A DNA stretch of 64,000 nucleotides from RGIG2041 sp045652745 (GTDB lineage: Bacteria; Bacillota; Clostridia; UBA1381; UMGS1253): NCBI GenBank assembly GCA_045652745.1, contig JAZRUW010000030.1:93387-157386 (forward strand). The letters run 5' to 3'. A model generated the notes under the pieces. The model saw nothing but the letters and a program-made list of their open reading frames with translations. It ran no database searches and had not been told where the DNA came from. Of the stretch, positions 16,569 to 23,828 are shown in pieces; within the stretch, counting starts at the first letter, position 1, and every line of letters starts with the position of its first letter. Position numbers and translations under genes: made by a program.

Positions 16569-18002
16569 ATGAAAAAAGAACGCATCAAAAGTATAATTTT
16601 AATCGCTCTGGTCATTTCCAGTTTACTGCTCACAGGCAAACTCTGGCTGGGTGAAAACCTCTGGCCTGAAGGCGTGCACTTTTTTTCGGGACTGGAAAGC
16701 AAGTTTTCCGCGCTGTTTTCGCAACAGACGTCAGAGGACTCCAGAAACATCCTGTTTCCCTCTCACGTCGTGGCCTATACGGTCAAAAATTCCGACCACG
16801 CAAGTTATGCATTGACCAGCGCAAACGAAAACTATGCAACCGCACGCAGTTTCTGTAACGGCGCGATTGCAAATGCGCTGACACAGCCGCAAAAATATTT
16901 TTCGTCAGTGGACGAGGCCGCATGGAAAAACGCGCTGTTTACCAACGGGATTTATTTGGATTACGGCACCGAAATCCCCAGCGACGTCTTTTGCGCATTT
17001 AGCGGCGTTTCCGAGCAGGTTGAATTGGTCAGTGCTCTGCCGAGCATCCGTTATGCCATTATCACCTCGGAAGGTAACCTCGTAAGCAATATCTCCGTAT
17101 ACCTGCGCGATGCAAGTGACCGTTATCTCAAAATTTCCACCACGCAACCGAAAGGTGATTTAACCGACCTTTTAAACAGCTTAGAAGAATATGTTACGCC
17201 GGATAACCGCTTTTCATTTTTTATCGGTGCAGACACGCCAACCGGCAGCATGGGCGAAGTTTTGTTCGACTCCTACCTGCTTTTAACGGAAAGCGAAACG
17301 GCTTTGGCACAGATTTATGCGACAAATCCGATTTACGACTATACACAACAGGACTGGAATGTGAAGGATGCAACACAGCTTTTACATTGCTTTTCCATGA
17401 ATCCGAAAACAGCAAAAAAATACACCGACGCAGAAGAAAATATTATTTTTCTGCAAAACCATGCCACGCTGAAAGTGTCCAAAAACGGCCTTGTGGAATA
17501 CACCGCGGCAGCGGGACAGAAAGGCTTTGCACTTTCGGAATCTCCGAGTGCAAATACAACAGCCAATGCCCGCAGTGCAGTTGCACTTGCCTATGATGTA
17601 TACTCTGCTTTTTCAGAGCGCACACCGCGCCTGTATATGAGCACCTTCTCTGCAACGGGCACAAACAACAAAATTAGTTTGGATTACAACATCGACGGCA
17701 CAAAAGTGCTGACAGATTTAAACGGCGGACATGCCGCAGATATAGAAATTCAGGACGGCTACGTACAGCGTTTTGCCTTGCTTTTACGCAGTTACGAAAA
17801 AACCGAGGAAATCACATTGCTCCCCTCAAGTTACGTTGCGGTAGACCAGGTATTTGCAACATTAGATGCCGGTACGGAAAGTAAAAAAATCGAAAACATG
17901 TTTGTCGCTTATCATGATGACACAGCGGCCACCCTACTGCAACCTAACTGGTTTATTCAACTTGAAAACGACCTTGAACTTAAGAAAACACAATCACGAT
18001 AA
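16569..18002 (+). CDS. YycH-like membrane-anchored extracytoplasmic protein
   Basis: 477 residues: one N-terminal membrane helix (about 8-28) in a context like that of YycH (KKERIKSIILIALVISSLLL), then a large exported mixed alpha/beta part with no catalytic motif I can name. YycH in bacilli modulates the WalK kinase, but no walRK is in this window, so the assignment rests on topology, size and the N-terminal pattern only. It lies 12 bp upstream of the ftsK-type gene and is probably co-transcribed. A generic exported regulatory or lipoprotein-like factor is the alternative. Confidence 0.45.
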   Translation: MKKERIKSIILIALVISSLLLTGKLWLGENLWPEGVHFFSGLESKFSALFSQQTSEDSRNILFPSHVVAYTVKNSDHASYALTSANENYATARSFCNGAIANALTQPQKYFSSVDEAAWKNALFTNGIYLDYGTEIPSDVFCAFSGVSEQVELVSALPSIRYAIITSEGNLVSNISVYLRDASDRYLKISTTQPKGDLTDLLNSLEEYVTPDNRFSFFIGADTPTGSMGEVLFDSYLLLTESETALAQIYATNPIYDYTQQDWNVKDATQLLHCFSMNPKTAKKYTDAEENIIFLQNHATLKVSKNGLVEYTAAAGQKGFALSESPSANTTANARSAVALAYDVYSAFSERTPRLYMSTFSATGTNNKISLDYNIDGTKVLTDLNGGHAADIEIQDGYVQRFALLLRSYEKTEEITLLPSSYVAVDQVFATLDAGTESKKIENMFVAYHDDTAATLLQPNWFIQLENDLELKKTQSR

Positions 18003-18014
18003 GGAGTAACTCTT

Positions 18015-20489
18015 ATGGCAGAAAAAACAAGCAAAAAGAAAAAGACAACGGAGAAATCCGCCGACAAAAAAGAAAAACAGACACCCCAAGCCGGCGGCCT
18101 GAAACTCTGGATTTGGATAATTTCTCTGTTTCTGCTTACGATTATTTTAGGCATCTTCTTTTATACCGATTACGGCAGTTTGCTGGGCGAATGGACAGAC
18201 AAGCTGTTTGGCGGGCTGTTCGGCGCGCCGGCAAAAGCACTCCCCTTCATGCCGCTGTTGCTCGCCGTGTACTTAATTGTGCGTAAAAGCTATAACCGCA
18301 TGGCGCTAAAAGCCTCTCTCGGCGGTGTGTTGCTTTTAAACTTATCGGCCCTTTTCCAGATCTTCAGTTCGATGGATATGACCGTAACCATTCCGGCTGC
18401 TTTTATTGACGGTGCGGACGCACACTTCGGCGGCGGCGCATTGGGTGCACTTGTCAGCAACTGGCTCGTAAACCTGACCGGTACAGCCATCAGCGCATTG
18501 ATTTACGGTGTTTTGTTGATTGTACTGTGTATCTTCACCTTTAAATTTGCACCAATTCGTTTCCTTGTCGGATTTTTTAAATCGACAGCTAACGAGGCAA
18601 AAACCATCTCCAGTCGCGATAGCTTCGAAGCAGGCAAACGCGCACGCGAAGCTGTAGACGGTTTGGTGCCGCTCAAACAGGATTCTATTGACTTAGATGT
18701 GTTTGACGAAGACGAAAAGCCGGCAAAAGGGAAAAAGAAAAAGAGCAAACGCGAACAACTGATAGAAGAAGCCGAAGCACATCTTGGTGACGGTTTTGAT
18801 GCGAATTTTGACGATATTCCGGTGTTTGACCCGATTGCAGAAAAACTGCAGGCTGCGGACGAATCCAACAGCAATCCGGCAAAAAAATCTTCCAAAAAGG
18901 CCGCTGAACCGGAAGAAGGCTTGTCTGCTGAAGAGTTGATGCAACAGGAAGCGCAGGCAAATCAGTTCGGAAATGGAGCCACAGAAAAGCCGGAATCCCT
19001 TTCACCCGAAGAAGAAGCAGATTTGCGCAACCAGTTGGATGAAAACGCAAAATACCTGCCGATTCCCTACCGTTTTCCGCCTACAACCTTAATGAAGAGT
19101 GCGGATAACAAAAAACGCGGCGATACACGCGAAGAATTAAGAGAAACAGCAATGCACCTCGTAGATACCTTAAAAAGCTTCGGCGTAGATGTAAAACTTC
19201 TGCAAGTCAGCCGTGGTCCGGCGGTCACCCGCTATGAACTGCAACCGAGCGTCGGCGTTAAGGTCAGCAAAATCACGAACCTTTCGGATGATATTGCTTT
19301 AAATCTGGCCGCATCTGCTGTCCGTATTGAAGCACCAATTCCGGGCAAAGCTGCCATCGGTATTGAAATTCCAAACAAGGAAGTTTCGATGGTTACGCTG
19401 CGCGAAACGATTGAAACAGACGAATTTAGAAACGCGAAATCTAAACTTGCTGTTGCGCTCGGCATGGACATTACGGGCAATCCCGTTATCGCCGATATTG
19501 CCAAATTTCCGCACGCACTCATTGCCGGTGCAACCGGTTCCGGTAAGTCGGTATGCATCAACTCAATTATTACCAGTATTTTATACAAGGCTGACCCGAA
19601 CGAGGTCAAACTGATGATGATTGACCCAAAAGTGGTGGAACTGGGTGTCTATAACGACATCCCCCATCTGCTCATCCCGGTAGTTACCGACCCGAAAAAG
19701 GCATCCGGTGCGCTTGCATGGGCAGTAAGCGAAATGACGCGCCGCTACAATCTGTTTGCAAAAAGCGGTGTGCGTGACCTTGCAGGCTACAACGAAGTAT
19801 TAGAACTTGACGGCGAGCCGAAACTGCCGCAGATTGTCATCATCATCGACGAGCTTGCCGACTTAATGATGGTCGCACCAAAAGAAATCGAAGACTCGAT
19901 TTGCCGACTCGCCCAAATGGCGCGTGCGGCCGGTATGTACTTAATTATTGCAACTCAGCGTCCGTCGGTCAACGTCATCACGGGTGTAATCAAAGCCAAC
20001 ATTCCGACAAGAATTGCCTTTGCGGTATCGAGCCAGATTGACAGCCGTACCATCTTAGATTCCATGGGCGCAGAAAAACTGCTCGGTAAGGGTGATATGC
20101 TCTTCATGCCGTTTGGCGCATCCAAACCGACCAGACTGCAAGGTGCTTTCGTTTCCGATAAGGAAGTGGAAAGCATCGTAGAATTCGTCAAAGACACTTC
20201 CAAGGCGCGCTATGATGAAGACATTACCGAGAAGATTAATGCAAGTTCCGGTGCCGCAGCGGCCGAAGATATGGAAGACGGCGACGAACTTTTGCCGAAA
20301 GCCATCGAAATTGCCATCGCTTCCGGCTCCATTTCCACCTCGATGATTCAGCGCCGCTTAGGTGTAGGTTATGCGCGTGCAGGCCGTATCATCGACCAGA
20401 TGGAAGCACGCGGCATTATCTCGGGTCCCGATGGCAGCAAACCGAGAAACGTGCTTGTTTCTTCGGACGAGCTGTTTGGCGAAGAATAA
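18015..20489 (+). CDS. ftsK: FtsK/SpoIIIE DNA translocase
   Basis: 824 residues. Four to five membrane helices occupy about 28-195, followed by a charged linker (about 200-345). The motor follows, with Walker A GATGSGKS near 505, MMIDPKVVELGVY, and Walker B IIIDELADLMM near 617. A winged-helix gamma domain closes the protein (about 760-815, ASGSISTSMIQRRLGVGYAR), which reads the polarity of chromosomal sequences. The protein pumps DNA through the septum at division or sporulation. GGAG precedes the ATG. Confidence 0.95.
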   Translation: MAEKTSKKKKTTEKSADKKEKQTPQAGGLKLWIWIISLFLLTIILGIFFYTDYGSLLGEWTDKLFGGLFGAPAKALPFMPLLLAVYLIVRKSYNRMALKASLGGVLLLNLSALFQIFSSMDMTVTIPAAFIDGADAHFGGGALGALVSNWLVNLTGTAISALIYGVLLIVLCIFTFKFAPIRFLVGFFKSTANEAKTISSRDSFEAGKRAREAVDGLVPLKQDSIDLDVFDEDEKPAKGKKKKSKREQLIEEAEAHLGDGFDANFDDIPVFDPIAEKLQAADESNSNPAKKSSKKAAEPEEGLSAEELMQQEAQANQFGNGATEKPESLSPEEEADLRNQLDENAKYLPIPYRFPPTTLMKSADNKKRGDTREELRETAMHLVDTLKSFGVDVKLLQVSRGPAVTRYELQPSVGVKVSKITNLSDDIALNLAASAVRIEAPIPGKAAIGIEIPNKEVSMVTLRETIETDEFRNAKSKLAVALGMDITGNPVIADIAKFPHALIAGATGSGKSVCINSIITSILYKADPNEVKLMMIDPKVVELGVYNDIPHLLIPVVTDPKKASGALAWAVSEMTRRYNLFAKSGVRDLAGYNEVLELDGEPKLPQIVIIIDELADLMMVAPKEIEDSICRLAQMARAAGMYLIIATQRPSVNVITGVIKANIPTRIAFAVSSQIDSRTILDSMGAEKLLGKGDMLFMPFGASKPTRLQGAFVSDKEVESIVEFVKDTSKARYDEDITEKINASSGAAAAEDMEDGDELLPKAIEIAIASGSISTSMIQRRLGVGYARAGRIIDQMEARGIISGPDGSKPRNVLVSSDELFGEE

Positions 20490-20491
20490 GA

Positions 20492-20520
20492 TTGACGAAT
20501 TTACTTTTCTGTGGTATGAT
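20492..20520 (+). promoter_or_regulatory. Promoter of RNase P RNA
   Basis: TTGACG (20492-20497), 17 bp, TATGAT (20515-20520). The predicted start, about 20527, coincides with the RNA 5' end deduced from helix P1. Confidence 0.85.
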
Positions 20521-20527
20521 AATTGGC

Positions 20528-20873
20528 GAGTAAACCGGACGGTTGCGGGTGCAGTGCCGAGAGGCCGCATCTGAGGAAAGTCCGGGCTTCACAGGGCAAG
20601 GGTGCCGGATAACGTCCGGCGAAGGCGACTTCAGGGAGAGTGCAACAGAAAGATACCGCCAGCGCATGCTGGTAAGGATGGAAAGGCGAGGTAAGAGCTC
20701 ACCCAGCTTCCGGGTAACCGGCGGCTGATGTAAACCCCACTCGAAGCAACACCACGTAAGGAAGGAATTAAGCCTGCCCGGCGCTCCTTCGATGTAGGTG
20801 GCTTAAGCTGCGCGGTAACGTGCAGGCAAGATAGATAACCGTTCAAGACAGAACCCGGCTTACAGGTTTACTC
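20528..20873 (+). ncRNA. rnpB: RNase P RNA, bacterial class A
   Basis: 346 nt bounded by P1 arms GAGTAAACC (20528-20536) and GGTTTACTC (20865-20873). The conserved P4 and neighbour elements GAGGAAAGTCC, ACAGAAAGATACCGCC near 20645, GGTAAGGATGGAAAGG and the 3' AAGACAGAACCCGGCTTA are all present. It is the catalytic RNA that trims tRNA 5' ends. The layout matches the ancestral A type found in Clostridia rather than the Bacillus B type. Confidence 0.95.
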
Positions 20874-20886
20874 ACACTTTTAAAAG

Positions 20887-20919
20887 AAAACCTCACTGCA
20901 TATACAGTGAGGTTTTTGT
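20887..20919 (+). terminator. Rho-independent terminator of RNase P RNA
   Basis: AAAACCTCACTG and CAGTGAGGTTTT around CATATA, ending in TTTTTG. Confidence 0.9.
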
Positions 20920-20943
20920 ATTCTGTAAATAATAAAAAACTTC

Positions 20944-20967
20944 CCTTTGGGCGAGTAATGTTATAGG
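20944..20967 (+). repeat. Diverged half copy of the TTGGGCGAGT element
   Basis: CCTTTGGGCGAGTAATGTTA resembles one arm of the palindromes at 40168 and 41554 (TTGGGCGAGTGTTCTTA). No partner arm is visible before the tRNA. Its position right after a terminator repeats the pattern of the other copies. Confidence 0.4.
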
Positions 20968-21015
20968 ATTTGTTTTGAAATGCTGTAATAGCAAGGGTTT
21001 CAAGAAATATTTTTA

Positions 21016-21190
21016 GTGAAATATCTCGCGATGCTCGATGTGAAATAATTTACAGTCGTAAATTGTGAAATAGAAAACTTTGTTTTCTGTGAAATAAAAT
21101 ACGCCTTTTAACATTTGCGAAGCAAATATTTCACAGCAAAGCTATTTCACATTGCATAGCAATATTTCACACGCCGGTAGGCGTATTTCG
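21016..21190. repeat. GTGAAATA / TATTTCAC hairpin array
   Basis: Four GTGAAATA words start at 21016, 21040, 21065 and 21089 (spacing 24-25). Three TATTTCAC words follow at 21127, 21143 and 21163, and a last TATTTC at 21184. Most spacers are palindromic: AATTTAC/GTAAATT, AGAAAAC/GTTTTCT, ATTTGC-GAA-GCAAAT, AGC-AAA-GCT and ATTGC-ATA-GCAAT. AATACGCC (21098) pairs with GGCGTATT near 21181 as an outer stem. There is no coding potential. It looks like an interspersed hairpin element or a structured RNA. The rest of 20920-21015 and 21191-21194 shows nothing else. Confidence 0.8.
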
Positions 21191-21193
21191 TTG

Positions 21194-21231
21194 AAAAGCC
21201 GACAGAAATCTGTCGATTTCTGTCGGCTTTT
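21194..21231 (-). terminator. Terminator downstream of tRNA-Leu
   Basis: AAAAGCCGACAGAAAT and ATTTCTGTCGGCTTTT form a 16-bp perfect stem with a 6-nt loop, two bases from the tRNA 3' end; it can act on both strands. Confidence 0.85.
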
Positions 21232-21232
21232 C

Positions 21233-21319
21233 TGGTGCGGATAACAGGACTTGAACCTGCAAGGAGTTGCCCCCACATGGACCTGAACCATGCGCGTCTG
21301 CCAATTCCGCCATATCCGC
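21233..21319 (-). tRNA. tRNA-Leu (anticodon CAG)
   Basis: 87 nt on the minus strand including an encoded CCA. The acceptor GCGGATA pairs with TATCCGC; the anticodon stem CATGG/CCATG encloses TTCAGGT with anticodon CAG; a long variable arm (class II) and GGTTCAAGTCC T-arm follow. Confidence 0.95.
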
Positions 21320-21342
21320 ATATTAAATTTACGACGGAATTT

Positions 21343-21371
21343 ATTTTAACACAGCGCACCTTAAAAGTCAA
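21343..21371 (-). promoter_or_regulatory. Promoter of tRNA-Leu
   Basis: On the minus strand TTGACT (21371-21366), 17 bp, TAAAAT (21348-21343), about 24 bp before the tRNA 5' end. Confidence 0.75.
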
Positions 21372-21415
21372 GGACTTTTCCAAAAAATATTTGCTTTTGT
21401 TCTGCATCAGACATA

Positions 21416-21444
21416 TTTACAAATGTCGACAACTGTGCTATACT
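21416..21444 (+). promoter_or_regulatory. Promoter of the small membrane protein gene
   Basis: TTTACA (21416-21421), 17 bp, TATACT (21439-21444). Confidence 0.75.
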
Positions 21445-21479
21445 GAATATATAAGCATACTTTGAAAGAAGGCATACAT

Positions 21480-22088
21480 ATGGCAAACAAAGAACAACTT
21501 TTAATTGAATTTTCTAAGACCGGACTGGCAAGAAGATGCAAAAACGTTTCCGATTTAGAGCAACGCTTTTCCAGATGGATGCACCAAAACGACATATACC
21601 TGCGTAACTACGATCAAAATGATTTTTACGGCAGTGCAAACTTCACAGTGAACATTTTGCGTAAAAACAAAAATCTGCTGTATTCCTTTGGTTTAAACGA
21701 AAGCCATCTCGTGCACCAAAGACCGGAGTACCGCGACAATACCAAAGAGCCCTATTCCCTGCTCGGTCAGTTCAAGCATTACGGCAACCAAGTGCATAAC
21801 CGCGGACAGGACGGCAACTACCGCAAGCACGGTGCAAAAGGTCTGCTTAGCGCCGGCACGGGCAAAGTCATTTTAGCCGTGGTCATCATCGCTGTGTTGT
21901 ACAGTTTGCTCGGTGATACCGTATGGAATTTCATCACCAGCGGTGCAATCTTTAAATTAATTTGTTTTGCAATCGGTGCAGCTGCCAGCATCGGCATACT
22001 TCGCTCTAAGAACATGGGTTGGCCGCTGCCAATTAAACTGGTTGTGATTATTGTAATATGGGTTGTGTTGGTCAACTACGATTTTTAA
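21480..22088 (+). CDS. Membrane protein of unknown function
   Basis: 202 residues. The first 125 are soluble and rich in Asn, Gln, Tyr and Arg (for example RNYDQNDFYGS), without a recognised fold. The C-terminal third has three closely spaced hydrophobic helices (about 130-147, 152-170, 180-198). The ATG at 21480 follows GAAAGAAGG. It has its own promoter and a shared bidirectional terminator, so it is monocistronic. I do not recognise the family. Confidence 0.65.
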   Translation: MANKEQLLIEFSKTGLARRCKNVSDLEQRFSRWMHQNDIYLRNYDQNDFYGSANFTVNILRKNKNLLYSFGLNESHLVHQRPEYRDNTKEPYSLLGQFKHYGNQVHNRGQDGNYRKHGAKGLLSAGTGKVILAVVIIAVLYSLLGDTVWNFITSGAIFKLICFAIGAAASIGILRSKNMGWPLPIKLVVIIVIWVVLVNYDF

Positions 22089-22093
22089 AATAT

Positions 22094-22123
22094 AAAAAGC
22101 ACTTCAATATTGAAGTGCTTTTT
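22094..22123. terminator. Bidirectional terminator
   Basis: A 30-bp uninterrupted palindrome (AAAAAGCACTTCAAT and its complement) between the convergent membrane-protein gene and rarA; A and T runs serve both strands. Confidence 0.9.
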
Positions 22124-22125
22124 GC

Positions 22126-23397
22126 TTATTTATCCCCTTTTACTTTTTCCCAATACGCCGCGAGTGTCGCTTCGTTTTTGTTCTCCTGCGGCACATAGTA
22201 TACCGCATCACGGATTGCATCCGGCAGATACTGCTGGTCCACATAATGATTTGGGTACGCGTGCGGATACTTATACCCCTGCCCGTGTCCGAGTTTTGCT
22301 GCGCCGCTATAATGCGCATCCTGCAAATTTGCCGGAATCGTGCCGGTATCCTTTTTTTCAATATCCGCCATGGCCGCATCAATTGCACAGACAACCGCAT
22401 TGGATTTCGGTGCAGTCGCCAGCACAATCACCGCCTGGGCAAGCGGTAGTTTTGCCTCGGGCAGACCCAATTGCATTGCACTGTCTACACATGATTTTAC
22501 GATGGACACCGCCTGCGGATACGCCATGCCGACATCCTCGGATGCAATCGCCAGAAGTCTGCGACTCGGCGAAATAATATCCCCGGCCGACAACATTCTT
22601 GCAAGGTAATGCAGACCTGCATTGACATCGGAGCCGCGAATGGATTTATGAAAAGCGGATAATACGTCATAATGGCTGTCGCCGTCACGGTCATGGCGCA
22701 AAACCTTCTTTTGCGTTACCGCAAGCGCTTCCTGTGCTCCGGCTTTGATATTGCCGTTTGCATCCGGCTTTGTGCTCATCACCAACAGCTCAACGCTGTT
22801 AAGCGCCTTGCGCACATCGCCGCCTGCACAGTTGGCCAGATGTGAAATCGCATCCGGCGATACCCATACCGTCACACCCATTTGCTCGCTTAAAAGTTTT
22901 ACCGCACGATTTAGTGCCTTTTCAATCTCTTCCGGTGCAACAGGTCTAAATTCAAACACATTCGAGCGCGACAAAATGGCATTGTAAATGTAAAAATACG
23001 GATTTTCCGTTGTGGATGCAATCAAGGTCAGTTTTCCGGTTTCAATAAATTCCAACAGCGATTGCTGTTGTTTTTTATTGAAATTTTGTATCTCGTCCAA
23101 ATACAAAATAGCACCGTCAGCGGCCTCTAAACTGTCAAGCTCGCTAACCACCGCACGGACATCCGCCACCGAAGCCGTTGTTGCGTTGAGTTTATACAGC
23201 GGCTTGTTCATCTGCTTTGCGATGATATTGGCAATCGTCGTCTTACCCGTACCGCTCGGGCCGTAAAAAATCAAATTCGGGATTTTACCGCCGTCAATCA
23301 GTCTGCGCAGCACACAGCCTTCCCCTACCAGATGTGTCTGTCCGACAACATCTTTAAGCGATTGCGGTCTGATTAAATCTGCAAGCGGATTTGCCAT
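22126..23397 (-). CDS. rarA: Replication-associated recombination ATPase RarA (MgsA)
   Basis: 423 residues. Walker A GPSGTGKT at 46-53, Walker B ILYLDEIQNFNKKQQ near 96, and an Arg finger region SRSNVFEFRP precede the tetramerisation C-terminus, which has the RarA signature DVGMAYPQAVSIV and the late GYKYPHAYPNHYVDQQYLP. RarA acts at stalled replication forks. GGAGGTG precedes the ATG. It lies downstream of veg on the same strand, separated by a terminator, so it may depend on read-through. Confidence 0.94.
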   Translation of the reverse strand: MANPLADLIRPQSLKDVVGQTHLVGEGCVLRRLIDGGKIPNLIFYGPSGTGKTTIANIIAKQMNKPLYKLNATTASVADVRAVVSELDSLEAADGAILYLDEIQNFNKKQQQSLLEFIETGKLTLIASTTENPYFYIYNAILSRSNVFEFRPVAPEEIEKALNRAVKLLSEQMGVTVWVSPDAISHLANCAGGDVRKALNSVELLVMSTKPDANGNIKAGAQEALAVTQKKVLRHDRDGDSHYDVLSAFHKSIRGSDVNAGLHYLARMLSAGDIISPSRRLLAIASEDVGMAYPQAVSIVKSCVDSAMQLGLPEAKLPLAQAVIVLATAPKSNAVVCAIDAAMADIEKKDTGTIPANLQDAHYSGAAKLGHGQGYKYPHAYPNHYVDQQYLPDAIRDAVYYVPQENKNEATLAAYWEKVKGDK

Positions 23398-23413
23398 ACA
23401 AACACCTCCAATG

Positions 23414-23440
23414 AAAAAACGGCATGTCGAATGCCGTTTT
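23414..23440 (-). terminator. Terminator of veg
   Basis: AAAACGGCAT and ATGCCGTTTT with a 5-nt loop; on the minus strand the stem ends in six T. Confidence 0.85.
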
Positions 23441-23459
23441 CAAAATGAATCCTTAATAA

Positions 23460-23720
23460 TTATGCTTGCGGTTTATATATCGCGATTTCAACATTCTTTG
23501 TCAAAATATCAGCATAGCTGAAGGAAACACAGCGTTGTTCCGTATTGTCTTCCGGCAGATTGTCGAGTCGAACTGTAAAAATGCTGGGGTATAAATTTTC
23601 AATCGTGCCGCGACGAACAACCGCTTTTTTGCGACCTTTTTTCGAGGTCAGGCGAACTTTGTGGCCCATATGCTTCTTCAAGCCGGCCTTGACCATCATC
23701 AGGTCAGTTTTTTCTATCAT
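23460..23720 (-). CDS. veg: Veg family protein (DUF1021)
   Basis: 86 residues from the ATG at 23720, which follows GGGGTG; the open frame upstream to 23780 overlaps the promoter and is not coding. Family pattern: HMGHKVRLTSKKGRKKAVVRRG, then YPSIFTVRLD and VSFSYADILTKNVEI. Veg is a small SH3-like protein linked to biofilm matrix genes in Bacillus; its molecular role is not settled. A strong dedicated promoter and terminator make it a monocistronic unit. Confidence 0.85.
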   Translation of the reverse strand: MIEKTDLMMVKAGLKKHMGHKVRLTSKKGRKKAVVRRGTIENLYPSIFTVRLDNLPEDNTEQRCVSFSYADILTKNVEIAIYKPQA

Positions 23721-23751
23721 CTTTAACACCCCGTTACTACATGATACTCCC

Positions 23752-23780
23752 AGAATATCACTTTTCACGACAAAAGTCAA
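23752..23780 (-). promoter_or_regulatory. Promoter of veg
   Basis: On the minus strand TTGACT (23780-23775), 17 bp, TATTCT (23757-23752). Its -35 overlaps the foot of the mutS2 hairpin. Confidence 0.75.
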
Positions 23781-23799
23781 GAGAATTTTTCATTCTCTT
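23779..23799 (-). terminator. Weak terminator hairpin after mutS2
   Basis: AAGAGAAT pairs with ATTCTCTT around a 5-nt loop; on the minus strand the tail GACTTTTG is also the veg -35 region. Confidence 0.55.
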
Positions 23800-23828
23800 T
23801 AAAGAAAGATTACAGAAAAGTTACATTT

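Noticed and set aside
21016..21190. CRISPR array
   Set aside because: The repeated word is only 8 bases, half of the copies are inverted, spacers are self-complementary and of unequal length, and no cas gene is present.
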